A stretch of 64,000 nucleotides of DNA, taken from assembly GCF_964026545.1 (NCBI RefSeq), contig NZ_OZ032156.1, forward strand, positions 496,001-560,000. Direction: 5' to 3'. This DNA comes from Candidatus Tisiphia endosymbiont of Dioctria linearis (GTDB taxonomy: Bacteria; Pseudomonadota; Alphaproteobacteria; Rickettsiales; Rickettsiaceae). The notes beneath the pieces were generated by a model. It had not been told where the DNA came from. It saw nothing but the letters and a program-made list of their open reading frames with translations, and did no database searches. The first letter of the stretch is position 1, and every line of letters starts with the position of its first letter. Position numbers and translations under genes: made by a program. Below, one piece after another: positions 27,299-37,120 of the stretch.

Positions 27299-28228
27299 GT
27301 GAAAATAACAATCATTTTTATATTATTATTTATAATTTCTATAGCAAATAAGGTTTATGGATCAGCTTGGTTAATCGACTCAGGTAGGTATAGATATATG
27401 GCTACTACTGCTACTATCGATAAAAATTCTGAAAATATTAAGCAAATAAGAGCCGATCTCTTTTTACAAATTCAGCGTAAACTAGCCCATTTAAGAGAAC
27501 GTATCAAGTTGGTTAACAATTCATCAGCTCTGTATAATAAGTTATTTTGCCAAATTCAATCTTTAGAACGTAGCTCAAGAGAAATATCTTCATACCAAGA
27601 TCAATTAATGAGAATTTTTGCTATCGAATATGGCATTAATAATAACCAAAATTTAGCTATTCAATTGCTTTATAAAGAAAATAAATTTCAGGGAAGTAAT
27701 GATATGAACTACCTATCTAACAATAAAGAAATTGGTATATTTTATAAAATTAAGCTTTTTCAGAATATTCATCGGGTAGTCTCAGTTCAGCCAAGAATAT
27801 ACATAACTCAAGATGGGTGTGAGCAGCAATTTTCTTATGAATTATTATTGTTATCAGCAATATCCAAAAAAATACGGACAATTTTAGGTGAAACTTCAGT
27901 ATTTGCTCAAGGTATTTTGAGTTTTGGGCAGAACCTAAATAATCCATATGGCAAAAGAAGTCATTATAGTTTTTCAATATCTGAGGGCGTTGAATTTAAA
28001 AATGGCATTATGTTATTAAGCTTTGCCAAATATTATATTAGAAAAAATTACGGTAATATTTATAATAAAACTTTATATAAGCAATTTTCAATTGCAAAAA
28101 ATATTAAGTTTGGTAATCTAAAGAAAAATAGTATAACAACACAAATAGGGTATTTTTCGGATAAAAGCCTGATTAAGCAACGTTATAAAATATCGGGAGT
28201 AATATTTTCAATATGGATGGATATATAA
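27299..28228 (+). CDS. Secreted hypothetical protein
   Basis: A 309-residue protein that I do not recognise. The GTG start is followed by a hydrophobic signal peptide (IIFILLFIISIANKVYGSA, cleavage likely after VYG-SA), then a helical region (residues 45-110) and many beta strands to the end (KIRTILGETSVFAQGILSFGQ, SFSISEGVEF, FAKYYIR), compatible with an outer-membrane beta-barrel or periplasmic protein. It lies directly upstream of the interrupted glycosyltransferase gene, whose likely ATG (28213) overlaps its last codons. The two probably form one operon for surface polysaccharide. The neighbours decide nothing further. Confidence 0.55.
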   Translation: MKITIIFILLFIISIANKVYGSAWLIDSGRYRYMATTATIDKNSENIKQIRADLFLQIQRKLAHLRERIKLVNNSSALYNKLFCQIQSLERSSREISSYQDQLMRIFAIEYGINNNQNLAIQLLYKENKFQGSNDMNYLSNNKEIGIFYKIKLFQNIHRVVSVQPRIYITQDGCEQQFSYELLLLSAISKKIRTILGETSVFAQGILSFGQNLNNPYGKRSHYSFSISEGVEFKNGIMLLSFAKYYIRKNYGNIYNKTLYKQFSIAKNIKFGNLKKNSITTQIGYFSDKSLIKQRYKISGVIFSIWMDI

Positions 28229-28261
28229 GGAGCCTGAATATAGAATTTTTAGATATTCTAG

Positions 28262-29131
28262 GTTCTGTTGACAAAAATTATAGTTAGGCAAGAGGAATAA
28301 AAAGTTGCCATAGTAAGAAGAAATGGTAGTTTCTAGTTATCAAAAAAAGGAACTACCAATATGAAGTATTACATAGAAGAACAAGCATGGGAAGTAATTT
28401 TATCATTTTTTAAGGAAAGAAATGGTATACACAACAAGAATGAAGAAAAAACGAGACATTTTATTGAAGCAATATGGTTTATTGTTAGAACAGGTTGCCA
28501 ATGGCGTCTTCTACCTGATGATTATGGTTGTTGGTACAGTATTTATCGCAGATTTAAGAGATGGGTTGACAAAGGTATATGGGAGGATTTAATGGATTAT
28601 GTTAAAGTAGATGCAGATATGGAATCAATTATGATTGATGCAACTATTGTGAGAGCACATGCTTGCTCATCTGGATATATCAAAGGTAATCAAGAAGAAG
28701 CGGCTTTAGGTAGAAGTAGAGGTGGTTTTAGTACTAAAATTCATGCCCTTGTTGATGCCCTTGGTAATCCATTAAAGTTTATACTAACTGCTGGGCAAAG
28801 AAATGATATAACTCAAGCGGGAAATCTTACTCAAGATGTTCAGAATACGACTGTGATAGCCGATAAAGGATACGATAGTAGTGCATTTGTAGAAAGTTTA
28901 GAAAATAAGGGGTGTGAGATTGTTATACCACCAAAATCTAACCGTAAAGTACAACGTGAATATGATAAACATACTTATAAGGAACGATATTTAATTGAGT
29001 GCTTATTTGGTAAAATCAAACATTTTAGGCGTATATTTTCTAGATTTGATAAGGCTCCAGCCACTTTCTTAGCTTTTCTAAATTTCGTTGGAACTTTAAT
29101 ATGGTTACGTTAAAATTTTTGTCAACAGAAC
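28262..29131 (+). mobile_element. IS5-family insertion sequence, complete
   Basis: The ends are inverted repeats (GTTCTGTTGACAAAAATT on both sides, read inward), flanked by CTAG at 28258-28261 and 29132-29135. The element is 870 bp with one transposase gene and interrupts the glycosyltransferase gene. Its ends resemble those of the CTAG-flanked MITE (18 of 21 bases by eye). Confidence 0.85.
28361..29113 (+). CDS. IS5-family transposase
   Basis: A 250-residue transposase in one frame. The N-terminal DUF4096-like part (FIEAIWFIVRTGCQWRLLPDDYG, then WYSIYRRFKRW) precedes the DDE core: IMIDATIVRAHACSSG (first Asp), TVIADKGYDS (second Asp) and RYLIECLFGKIKHFRRIFSRFDK (Glu). AAGGAA precedes the ATG. 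The gene looks intact. It could also act on the CTAG-flanked MITEs. Confidence 0.9.
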   Translation: MKYYIEEQAWEVILSFFKERNGIHNKNEEKTRHFIEAIWFIVRTGCQWRLLPDDYGCWYSIYRRFKRWVDKGIWEDLMDYVKVDADMESIMIDATIVRAHACSSGYIKGNQEEAALGRSRGGFSTKIHALVDALGNPLKFILTAGQRNDITQAGNLTQDVQNTTVIADKGYDSSAFVESLENKGCEIVIPPKSNRKVQREYDKHTYKERYLIECLFGKIKHFRRIFSRFDKAPATFLAFLNFVGTLIWLR

Positions 29132-29242
29132 CTAGCAAAAGAACGGCTAGTTACTGATTTACAAATATCTCATATTAAGCTCAAATTAGCTGAGAATGAT
29201 TTTTTTAACACGATAATCGAAGAAGGGATTATTAATAATGAG

Positions 29243-30868
29243 ATGGTTATAGAAATTTTATATAAGTATAAATTATTGCCACTATTAAGTGTACAAGAAA
29301 CACAGGTTAAGATTTATGATTATTCAAAAATTGATCAATATGTCAGAAATGGTTATTTCATTTATGAAAACGGTAAAAGTAATGAGGTGCTTGCTATAAA
29401 TGACCTAGCCTATTTAGGAAAGTTATCAGCCATACATTATAACGTGCAAATTAAGTTGGTTAGAAAGAATGATTTTTATCAATTACTTGAACGAAATTTT
29501 AGTCACTTGAATATCATCAAATCCAAATATTTTCTTGAATTTCTCTCATTATACATGATAGCAAAAAACATCAATTACACTAAGTCAATTATCATATTTT
29601 TTTTGATATATTTTGCTATATTACTTAATTTTAAACATCTTTTTCATATAATTAATATTATCTGTTATTTTTCACAAAATATTTTAAAAATTATACTATT
29701 TAACCAAGCGGCAATTACGCCAGATACCATATTTAAAATTAGTGATATATATTCCAATGATTCCCTACCTATTTATACTATCTTACTCCCACTATATAAA
29801 GAATCAGGCAAATTAAAGTCAATAATTAGTTGTATTGCTAATATTAATTATCCTAAACATAAATTAGATGTCAAAATCATTGTTGAAGCAGATGATTATT
29901 TGATGATCAAGGAAAGCATTCTATATGAATTACCTTGTTATATACATTTGATTAAAGTGCCATTTACTCTACCTAGAACTAAACCGAAAGCTCTTAACTA
30001 TGCCATGCAATATTGTAAAGGAAAATATGTAGTAATATATGATGCGGAAGATATCCCTGATACTGATCAACTTCTTAAAGCCGTAATAACCTTTGATAGT
30101 TTACCAAAAGAATATGTCTGTTTGCAAGCTAAACTTAATTTTTATAATGAGAATGAAAATTTACTCACTAAGCTTTTTAGTATAGAATATTGTTTATGGT
30201 TTAAATATCTTCTAAAAGGTTTAAGTATAATGAACTTACCGGTGACTCTTGGGGGAACTAGCAATCATTTTAAGGTTGATGCTTTACAAAAAATAGGCTT
30301 CTGGGATGCTTATAATGTTACTGAGGATGCTGATTTAGGAATTAGGCTATATTCATTTGGTTATAAAGTTCATATGATCGATTCTTATACTTTAGAGGAA
30401 TCGCCTATAGATATTATCAATTGGATAAATCAAAGGTCTCGTTGGATAAAAGGATTTATCCAAACATTTTTGGTATTCCTTGCCCAAAAAGACAAATATA
30501 AAAGGTTTAAATTCTATCAAATAATTACTATTTTCATTTTTATTGGTTTTTCTTCTTATGGTTTTTGTTGTGTACCATTTCTAATAATAACTATTAAAAT
30601 TAATAAATTGGCTGTAGTTAATTATTTGTGGATAGTTAATAGTTTTTTTGCTTTTTCGTACCTTTATGGCAGTGCTTTTTTTATTTTACTGAGCAAAAAA
30701 GGCAAAATAACTAATTTTCGAGTATTAGATGTTGCTGCCTTGTTAGTATGGTCTTTGTATTTTTTACTGCACACGGTAGCAAGCTATAAGGCTATTTGGC
30801 AGATTGTTTTTATGCCCTTCAAATGGGATAAAACCCAGCATGGGATTAGCACCCTAGACCTTGAATAG
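29243..30868 (+). CDS. Family 2 glycosyltransferase, N-terminus cut by the IS5 element
   Basis: A 541-residue frame of the processive membrane type. An N-terminal MshEN/T2SSE-like part (residues 1-90) is followed by two membrane helices (115-155), the GT2 core with PIYTILLPLYKES, DAEDIPDTDQ (DxD), TEDADLGIR and QRSRWIKG (QxxRW), and three or four C-terminal helices. It should polymerise a sugar across the inner membrane. The frame extends upstream to the IS end at 29136 and continues exactly across it (FLDILAKERLV) to an ATG at 28213, so the IS separates about 35 N-terminal codons. Internal starts such as the ATG at 29243 might still give a shorter protein. Confidence 0.75.
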   Translation: MVIEILYKYKLLPLLSVQETQVKIYDYSKIDQYVRNGYFIYENGKSNEVLAINDLAYLGKLSAIHYNVQIKLVRKNDFYQLLERNFSHLNIIKSKYFLEFLSLYMIAKNINYTKSIIIFFLIYFAILLNFKHLFHIINIICYFSQNILKIILFNQAAITPDTIFKISDIYSNDSLPIYTILLPLYKESGKLKSIISCIANINYPKHKLDVKIIVEADDYLMIKESILYELPCYIHLIKVPFTLPRTKPKALNYAMQYCKGKYVVIYDAEDIPDTDQLLKAVITFDSLPKEYVCLQAKLNFYNENENLLTKLFSIEYCLWFKYLLKGLSIMNLPVTLGGTSNHFKVDALQKIGFWDAYNVTEDADLGIRLYSFGYKVHMIDSYTLEESPIDIINWINQRSRWIKGFIQTFLVFLAQKDKYKRFKFYQIITIFIFIGFSSYGFCCVPFLIITIKINKLAVVNYLWIVNSFFAFSYLYGSAFFILLSKKGKITNFRVLDVAALLVWSLYFLLHTVASYKAIWQIVFMPFKWDKTQHGISTLDLE

Positions 30869-30918
30869 AGCTATATAGCTAACCCGAATAGATTTTTGAT
30901 ATTATTAAGTCCCTAAAT

Positions 30919-30976
30919 GTCATTGCAAGAAGGCGTAGCCGACGAAGCAATCCATTCCCGATCATTTTCAAGATGA
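30919..30976. repeat. Palindromic repeat, short copy
   Basis: GTCATTGCAAGAAGGCGTAG..GAAGCAATCCATT up to AAGATGAC; it ends 10 bases from the typA stop. Confidence 0.6.
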
Positions 30977-30986
30977 CCCCAAAAAG

Positions 30987-32804
30987 TTAGCCCTCGCGTC
31001 TTTCCGATCTCTTCCGGTCGTTAGGATTCAACATTGCCTTACGAAGTCTAATTGATTTAGGAGTAACTTCTACCCTTTCATCATTTTCGATATAGCTGAT
31101 AGATTGTTCTAATTTCATAATGATTGGTGGAATGAGCCGCATAGCTTCATCCTTACCTGAAGCCCTGACATTTGACAATTGCTTGGCTTTTAGAGGGTTG
31201 ACCTCTAGATCATTATCCCGATTATGTTCTCCTATAATCATTCCCTGATATACTAGTTCATTAGGGTTTATAAACATTTTTCCACGATCTTCAAGATTCC
31301 ATAGAGCATAGGCAACAGCTTCACCATCTCCATTAGAAATTAACACTCCATTACGCCTTCCTTCAATAGCTCCTTTATAGGGAGCATAGCTATGGAAAAC
31401 ACGGTTCATAACACCGGTACCCCGAGTTTCAGTTAAGAATTGACCGTGATAGCCAATAAGACCACGTGATGGTCCTAAAAATGTTACTCTAGTTTTACCG
31501 CCACCAGATGGACGCATATCAGTCATTTCTGCTTTACGTATGGCAAGTGACTTAACCACAACCCCAACAAAATCATCATCAACATCAACTTGGATTTCTT
31601 CAATTGGTTCTAATCTCTTCCCCTGTTCATCTTCTTTGAATAATACGCATGGTCTGCTGATTGATAGCTCAAAACCTTCACGTCTCATAGTCTCGATTAA
31701 TATTCCTAATTGTAGCTCGCCACGACCTGCAACTTGAAAAGCATCTTTTTCTTCAGTTTGGCTGACCTGTATTGCTACGTTACTTTCGATCTCTCGCATC
31801 AATCTATCGCCTAAAACTCTAGCAGTAAGTTTTGAACCTTCTCGTCCAGCAAGAGGAGAGTCATTTACTCCAAAGGTCATAGATAATGTTGGTGGGTCTA
31901 TAGGTAAGGATGGCAGTGCTACCATTATCTCAGGAGCGCATATCGTATCAGCTACAGTAGCATCCTGAATTCCAGCAATGGCAATAATATCTCCAGCATA
32001 TGCAACATCGACAGCTACACGTTCTAGTCCCCGAAATGAGAGTATTTTACTTATTCGAGCATTTTCAATTGCCATATTATCACGATTAAGCACTTTAACA
32101 TTTTGGTTAGTCTTAATTGTCCCACTATGGATACGACCGGTAAGCACACGACCAAAATATGGGTTATATTCTCTAGTGGTAACAAGCATAGAAAAGGGAG
32201 CATCGCTATCAGCAATAGGAGTAGGCACATGAGATACTATCAAATCAAAAAGTGGAGCAAGGTCTTTTTGTTCATCTTCTAAATGACGCGATGCCCAACC
32301 ACTACGCCCTGAAGCATAGATAATAGGAAAATCTAATTGTTCATCATTTGCCTCTAATGCCATAAATAATTCGAATACTTCATCGACTACTTCACTTACC
32401 CTTCTATCAGGGCGGTCAATTTTATTGATAACAACAATTGGTTTTAAACCAAGTTTCAGAGCTTTTGACAACACAAATTTTGTCTGAGGCATTGTGCCTT
32501 CAGAAGAATCAACTAGTAGTATAACCCCATCTACCATAGTAAGAATGCGTTCTACCTCGCCACCAAAATCAGCGTGACCAGGAGTATCAACTATATTGAT
32601 ACGGATATCTTTCCACATCAAGGAGGTGCATTTAGCTAAAATGGTTATACCACGTTCACGTTCCAGGTCATTTGAATCCATAGCACGCTCTGCTACTTCC
32701 TGGTTTGCTCGGAAAGTTCCACTTTGCTTAAGCATATTATCAACTAGAGTGGTTTTACCATGATCAACGTGGGCGATAATAGCAATATTGCGAATAGCAG
32801 ACAT
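30987..32804 (-). CDS. typA: GTP-binding protein TypA/BipA
   Basis: A 605-residue translational GTPase. The G motifs are all there: AHVDHGKT near residues 10-17, RGIT (G2), DTPGH (G3), NKID (G4), and SGRSG (G5). EF-G-like domains follow, then the BipA C-terminal domain ([25 protein letters not shown]). The length is normal for the family. It binds the ribosome and helps 50S assembly and stress adaptation. I prefer the ATG at 32804; a TTG lies one codon earlier. It stands alone, with a repeat after the stop. No sign of decay. Confidence 0.95.
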   Translation of the reverse strand: MSAIRNIAIIAHVDHGKTTLVDNMLKQSGTFRANQEVAERAMDSNDLERERGITILAKCTSLMWKDIRINIVDTPGHADFGGEVERILTMVDGVILLVDSSEGTMPQTKFVLSKALKLGLKPIVVINKIDRPDRRVSEVVDEVFELFMALEANDEQLDFPIIYASGRSGWASRHLEDEQKDLAPLFDLIVSHVPTPIADSDAPFSMLVTTREYNPYFGRVLTGRIHSGTIKTNQNVKVLNRDNMAIENARISKILSFRGLERVAVDVAYAGDIIAIAGIQDATVADTICAPEIMVALPSLPIDPPTLSMTFGVNDSPLAGREGSKLTARVLGDRLMREIESNVAIQVSQTEEKDAFQVAGRGELQLGILIETMRREGFELSISRPCVLFKEDEQGKRLEPIEEIQVDVDDDFVGVVVKSLAIRKAEMTDMRPSGGGKTRVTFLGPSRGLIGYHGQFLTETRGTGVMNRVFHSYAPYKGAIEGRRNGVLISNGDGEAVAYALWNLEDRGKMFINPNELVYQGMIIGEHNRDNDLEVNPLKAKQLSNVRASGKDEAMRLIPPIIMKLEQSISYIENDERVEVTPKSIRLRKAMLNPNDRKRSERREG

Positions 32805-32901
32805 CAAAAACCTTTAATATATTTTTTGATTTGCATTATAGAGCATAATAGATCAAAAGGGAATAGAGTTCTTATACTGTTTGTATAGTATTTTTATTAT
32901 A

Positions 32902-32940
32902 TATAGTCAATTCCGGAGAATTTGGGGTTAGGATGCTGTC
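32902..32940. repeat. Fragment of the TATAGTCAATT palindrome family
   Basis: TATAGTCAATTCCGGAGAAT and TTGGGGTTAGG match one arm of the element at 50527-50633. The remaining 32805-33077 gap is otherwise empty and holds the promoters of typA and the HAD-like gene. Confidence 0.5.
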
Positions 32941-33077
32941 GGAAACAACTAGAACACTTTTAAGTTAAATAATTTGTACTTGTAGAATTTGGAATTTTAG
33001 TTTATTAGATTACGAGTTTTTAGGTTTCCCGATAAGCTACCTATTGCAAAAATAATAAACTAAACATAAGAGAACAG

Positions 33078-33920
33078 ATGTCAAAAAGATTATCATTATT
33101 ACCAAAATCCCTCCATTTGGATTTTAGCAAACCAGAAGTTAAGCAAGAAAATGAGTCTTGGGAAAAAAAAACTAAACTAGAGCTGGGAACTAAATCTGAT
33201 AATACATTACTCTGTGTTGATTTTGATGGAACAATGGTAAAACACTCTCTAGAGCGGTTTCTTAGTGATGCCTTTGTACCTAATGCGAAGTATTTAGAGG
33301 AGTTTCTAGCAAATGAAACAGAAAATGAACAAAACAAAGAACTATTAAGAAAAATATCAGATTTTAGACCTCATGTAGATCGATTCCTAGCAGATGAAAC
33401 AAAAGGTTGGAAAAACAAGGATCAATTAGTAAAACTATTGAAAGAAGCATTAAAAGTAGAATGTCATATAGCCATTGTATCTTTTTGCTCATATCCTGAT
33501 GCCATCAAATATGCTCTTGATCAGCTCTTAGGAAAAGAGGCAATTGAAAAAATTCTGGTAGTGTCGTATCCCCTTGGAGAGGGAATGTCTCACATGGGTA
33601 AACAGAACCATATAGAAAAAGCTAAGGGCTATTTTGGTGTTGATAATAATCAAAATGTTGTTTTAATAGACGATGATCCCAATAATGGATATATAGCATC
33701 TAACAATGGAATGCATGCAATACATGTTGGCAAAAATGATACCAAATATTTAGATCAGGCTTTTAAGATACTTAACGAAGAAGTACCAACGCAAAAAGCA
33801 ACTAATCAACCATCTGAATATACAGTTAGTCAAGATAGTTTAGCTCAATCAACTTCACCAATAGATAGTGGATTAGAACTGTCAGGAGAACTCTCCTCTG
33901 ATTCGGATATAACTTTGTAG
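33078..33920 (+). CDS. HAD-like hydrolase with a Ser/Thr-rich tail
   Basis: A 280-residue protein with the four HAD motifs: CVDFDGTMVKHS (nucleophile Asp of DxDGT, near residue 52), IVSFCSYPDA (motif II Ser), a Lys in IEKAKGYF and VLIDDDPNN (motif IV). The cap is helical. The C-terminal 40 residues are Ser/Thr-rich and disordered (SQDSLAQSTSPIDSG). Catalytic residues are present, so a phosphatase or similar phosphotransfer reaction is likely; the substrate is unknown. Single, between repeats, no operon partner. It may be an effector, as the tail suggests, but this is not shown. Confidence 0.65.
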   Translation: MSKRLSLLPKSLHLDFSKPEVKQENESWEKKTKLELGTKSDNTLLCVDFDGTMVKHSLERFLSDAFVPNAKYLEEFLANETENEQNKELLRKISDFRPHVDRFLADETKGWKNKDQLVKLLKEALKVECHIAIVSFCSYPDAIKYALDQLLGKEAIEKILVVSYPLGEGMSHMGKQNHIEKAKGYFGVDNNQNVVLIDDDPNNGYIASNNGMHAIHVGKNDTKYLDQAFKILNEEVPTQKATNQPSEYTVSQDSLAQSTSPIDSGLELSGELSSDSDITL

Positions 33921-33971
33921 CTAACTCGATTAGCTATACTTCCGTCATTAGACCCCTTGCAAAACTCGCTT

Positions 33972-34232
33972 CTTATCTTCCAGATGAGAAGGAGCAAAAA
34001 TTATGCCATAAAAAGGGATTAGTATGCGGTATATGGGATAGGAAATTAAATTTTCTTTACTGACTACATGTTGTCATTTGGTGCATCATTATGCCAGATA
34101 AATTGAAGAAATGCTGATGAGAATGTGCTTTAACAGTAAAAAGTAATATTTACATGACTACAAATCTCATAAAAAATCTCTGCGAACCCCATTACTTAGA
34201 CGTTTCAAGCACTTTTTTATCTGGAAGATAAG
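33972..34232. repeat. Repeat element X, copy 2 (inverted, ~261 bp)
   Basis: The same element as 23636-23947, in the opposite orientation and without about 50 internal bases. Ends CTTATCTTCCAGATGAGAAG and CTGGAAGATAAG. Confidence 0.65.
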
Positions 34233-34240
34233 ACGCGAAG

Positions 34241-34304
34241 GTAGCAGGCTTCGTTTCTCCTAAAAATCCCGATGGCTTCTTTGACTTATGCAGGAAGTCT
34301 ACTA
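34241..34304. repeat. Repeat Y, copy 1
   Basis: GAAGGTAGCAGGCTTCGTTT through GACTTATGCAGGAAGTCT, 64 bp, nearly identical to 48628-48691. It follows an end of element X in both places. Confidence 0.6.
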
Positions 34305-34322
34305 AAGTAATTATATTTTGAG

Positions 34323-35021
34323 CTATAAGTAGAGTTTAAAAAATAAAAATTGTAAAATTGCTAGATGTATAGCGTAGATATATAAAGCATTATGACTGAT
34401 AATCCGTAAATTTACAGCAAGTTTCTGCTCAAAATTTCTTGCGACCATAAATATATATCCTAAAACCCCGAATATAATGACTATAAATACGTAAATATAC
34501 GAAAACTGAAAAATAGCTATGGTATGCATTATGGACAAAATTATAGATATTGCAATGGTAAGCCTAAGATTACCTAGATCATGCTTAGCAATATAGCCAA
34601 GTAGCATGATAGCCATAGATAAGGTTCCGTAATCAATAAGGAACCAACTACAGAACCAAAGAGAGCCAAGGAAAACAACATGACAATAGCCTTTATAGAA
34701 AAAATTATTTAAGCTATTACGAAAATAATAAAGATAGCATTGTCCTAAAAAAATAGGGATAAGTATATTAGTTACAGTAAATTCCCTAAATAATATGGTA
34801 GTAAAAATATATAGCAGAACTCCAACTACCAAAATTCTAATTTTTGGTTTTGTATGAAAATTATAGCCAGCAAAAAAGCAAAAAATCGGCATAGTAGTAC
34901 GACCAATAACTCGCATTATTTCGTACTCAGGAAAAAAATATAACCCCAAATGATCTATTACCATAGTTATCATGGCTATAGTCTTCAAAAAATCTTGATA
35001 ATTAGACTCAGTTTTCATCAT
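34323..35021 (-). CDS. TraX-like membrane protein
   Basis: A 232-residue polytopic inner-membrane protein (about eight hydrophobic segments). The family start DFLKTIAMITMVIDHLGLYFFPE and the GRTTMPIFCFFAGY motif match TraX, known from F plasmid as the pilin N-acetyltransferase; chromosomal homologues in Rickettsiaceae have no proven role and may acylate envelope sugars or proteins. The final YAIHLAILQFLFFK is also typical. It overlaps the murJ stop by 14 bases, so it is cotranscribed with murJ. No conjugation genes are near. Confidence 0.75.
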   Translation of the reverse strand: MMKTESNYQDFLKTIAMITMVIDHLGLYFFPEYEIMRVIGRTTMPIFCFFAGYNFHTKPKIRILVVGVLLYIFTTILFREFTVTNILIPIFLGQCYLYYFRNSLNNFFYKGYCHVVFLGSLWFCSWFLIDYGTLSMAIMLLGYIAKHDLGNLRLTIAISIILSIMHTIAIFQFSYIYVFIVIIFGVLGYIFMVARNFEQKLAVNLRIISHNALYIYAIHLAILQFLFFKLYL

Positions 35022-36552
35022 TAATACATTTCTTTGGATAAAGCTTAAAACAAAAAACCATTAGAAAAAACGTTGCTACTCCAACTATAATTGTTGCTGC
35101 TAGCATAAAAGCTTTTACTAATAAGAATTCGGTATAATAATATTGGGCATAATAATGTTTAATTACCCAAATTACTAGTGTCATTATTATGCAGCTTAAT
35201 AAAATCTTGCCACAAAATAAGTATAATTTTGCATCAATAAAAGAAAGACCATATTTCTTTGTGTGTACGTATAACAACCAAACATTATACCAAGCGGTAA
35301 TAGAACAGGCAAGAGCTATACCAAGGTGACCAAACTGCCTCATCATAATAATATTTAATATAGTATTCACCGTAAGGGAATATAAGGTTATTTTTAAAGG
35401 AGTTTTTGTATCATGATTAGCATAAAAAATCGGGGTCAAAATTTTGCCAAGTATAAAAGCTGGCAAACCAAGGGAAAAAGCAGAAATAGCCTCAGCGGTT
35501 TTAATGGTATCAGCATAGGTAAAAGCCCCCCGCTGATATATTATATGAATGATTGGTTCTGATAGCACAATAATACCAAAAGCCGCTGGTAAAGATAATA
35601 ACAGCCCAACTTTAATAGCATTATTTTGGATATTTGCCGCTTTCTTTAAATCATTCATTTGATAGGTTTTCGATAATTCTGGTAATAATATAGTACCAAA
35701 AGTTACCCCTATTATTGATAAAGGAAATTGGTATATTCTATCTGCATAAGATAATATTGAAATCGCCCCTTCGATGAAGCTAGCTATTGATTGCGAGATA
35801 AATAAGCTAAGCTGCTGAAATCCTGAGCTAACAACCGCTGGCCCCATATTGGACAAAAACTTTTTTACATCTCTATTATATGGATCAAAAACTAGCGGAA
35901 ACGATAAACCAACTCTAATGACACAATAAAACATAAAAATGATTTGTAATAAGCCAGCAATCACCAGAGATAAACTAATCGATATAGGGGCAGATATACA
36001 TTCTTGTAATGCTACCGTTGTAATAATCACAAGAATATTTAAAATAATCGGAGAAAAAGCAAAAGCTGCGAACCTCTTTACTGAATTTAGAATACCCCCA
36101 AGCATCGCCGCTATCGAAATAAAAACCAAATATGGCATAGTGATACGGCACAGAGCAATTGTTAAATTAAATTTCTCTGGATCTTCATGAAAACCAGGAG
36201 CAATAATAAACATTAAGGAAGGCATCATAAGTTGCATTAGCACTACTACCATTACTAAAGTAATTAGTAAAATAGTAAATATAATACCGGTGAAATGGCG
36301 TGCTGCCTCACGAGATTCTATGATTTTTGTATTAAAAATAGGTACAAAAACGACTGATAGAGCCCCTTCGCCAAAAATACGCCTAAATAGGTTGGGTAAT
36401 TTAAAAGCAACATTAACGCTATCAGCAACACTACCAGCTCCAAATAATGAAGCGACAAATAATTCTCTAGCAAGACCAGATATACGAGAAATTAAGGTAA
36501 ATAAAGCTATTATAATTCCAGAACGAAATAATGTATATCCCTCGCCTTTCAT
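35008..36552 (-). CDS. murJ: Lipid II flippase MurJ
   Basis: A 514-residue protein of the MVF family with about 14 membrane helices. It has the family N-terminus (LFRSGIIIALFTLISRISGLARELFVASLFGAGSVADSVNVAFKLPNLFRRIFGEGALSVVFVPIF in its first 70 residues), with the conserved Arg residues of the cavity. It flips undecaprenyl-linked peptidoglycan precursor across the inner membrane. The length is normal. It is followed by the TraX-like gene (overlap 14 bases). Its presence agrees with the other peptidoglycan genes here (mrdA, dacF, dapF). Confidence 0.95.
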   Translation of the reverse strand: MKGEGYTLFRSGIIIALFTLISRISGLARELFVASLFGAGSVADSVNVAFKLPNLFRRIFGEGALSVVFVPIFNTKIIESREAARHFTGIIFTILLITLVMVVVLMQLMMPSLMFIIAPGFHEDPEKFNLTIALCRITMPYLVFISIAAMLGGILNSVKRFAAFAFSPIILNILVIITTVALQECISAPISISLSLVIAGLLQIIFMFYCVIRVGLSFPLVFDPYNRDVKKFLSNMGPAVVSSGFQQLSLFISQSIASFIEGAISILSYADRIYQFPLSIIGVTFGTILLPELSKTYQMNDLKKAANIQNNAIKVGLLLSLPAAFGIIVLSEPIIHIIYQRGAFTYADTIKTAEAISAFSLGLPAFILGKILTPIFYANHDTKTPLKITLYSLTVNTILNIIMMRQFGHLGIALACSITAWYNVWLLYVHTKKYGLSFIDAKLYLFCGKILLSCIIMTLVIWVIKHYYAQYYYTEFLLVKAFMLAATIIVGVATFFLMVFCFKLYPKKCINDEN

Positions 36553-36591
36553 TTGTTATTCCAATTTTGAGTATATGCCACTATATCAAAG

Positions 36592-37116
36592 CTAACTCTT
36601 TGCCCTTGATATACCTGTATCAATTAACTCTTTGGCTTTTTTAGCATTTTCCCAGCCAATTATCTTTACCCATTTACCTTTTTCTAGATTTTTATAATGT
36701 TCAAAGAAATGTACTATTCGTTGCCTTAGAATCGGGCAAAGACTATCTAAATCTTCTATTGAATCAAAAGTAATATCTAGCTTAGAGCTAGGCACAGCAA
36801 TAATTTTTTCATCCAATCCAGATTCATCTTCCATCATTAAAACCCCAATGGGGCGTGATCTAATTACGCAACCAGGTACAACAGGATAATGTGCTATGAC
36901 CAATACATCTACTGGGTCACCATCTTCTGACAGAGTATGTGGGATAAATCCATAATTACCAGGGTAAAACATGGCAGTTTGCATGAATCTATCAACAAAT
37001 ATCGCTCCTGACTCCTTATCCATCTCATATTTTACTGGATTACTTGCCATTGGAATCTCGATAATTACATTTATTTCTTCATATTCAGCTTTGCTCTTAA
37101 TTTTCTCAACTAACAT
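36592..37116 (-). CDS. ppa: Inorganic pyrophosphatase
   Basis: A 174-residue family I pyrophosphatase that hydrolyses PPi to phosphate in the cytoplasm. Signature motifs include [15 protein letters not shown], the DGDPVDVLV stretch that holds the metal-binding Asp residues, and [14 protein letters not shown] chose the ATG at 37116, 4 bases after the methyltransferase stop; an in-frame TTG at 37128 would overlap that gene. Length and motifs are normal. Confidence 0.95.
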   Translation of the reverse strand: MLVEKIKSKAEYEEINVIIEIPMASNPVKYEMDKESGAIFVDRFMQTAMFYPGNYGFIPHTLSEDGDPVDVLVIAHYPVVPGCVIRSRPIGVLMMEDESGLDEKIIAVPSSKLDITFDSIEDLDSLCPILRQRIVHFFEHYKNLEKGKWVKIIGWENAKKAKELIDTGISRAKS

Positions 37117-37120
37117 CACT

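Noticed and set aside
34323-35021. TraX as evidence of a conjugation system
   Set aside because: No other tra gene is near; it is coupled to murJ and is a chromosomal homologue.
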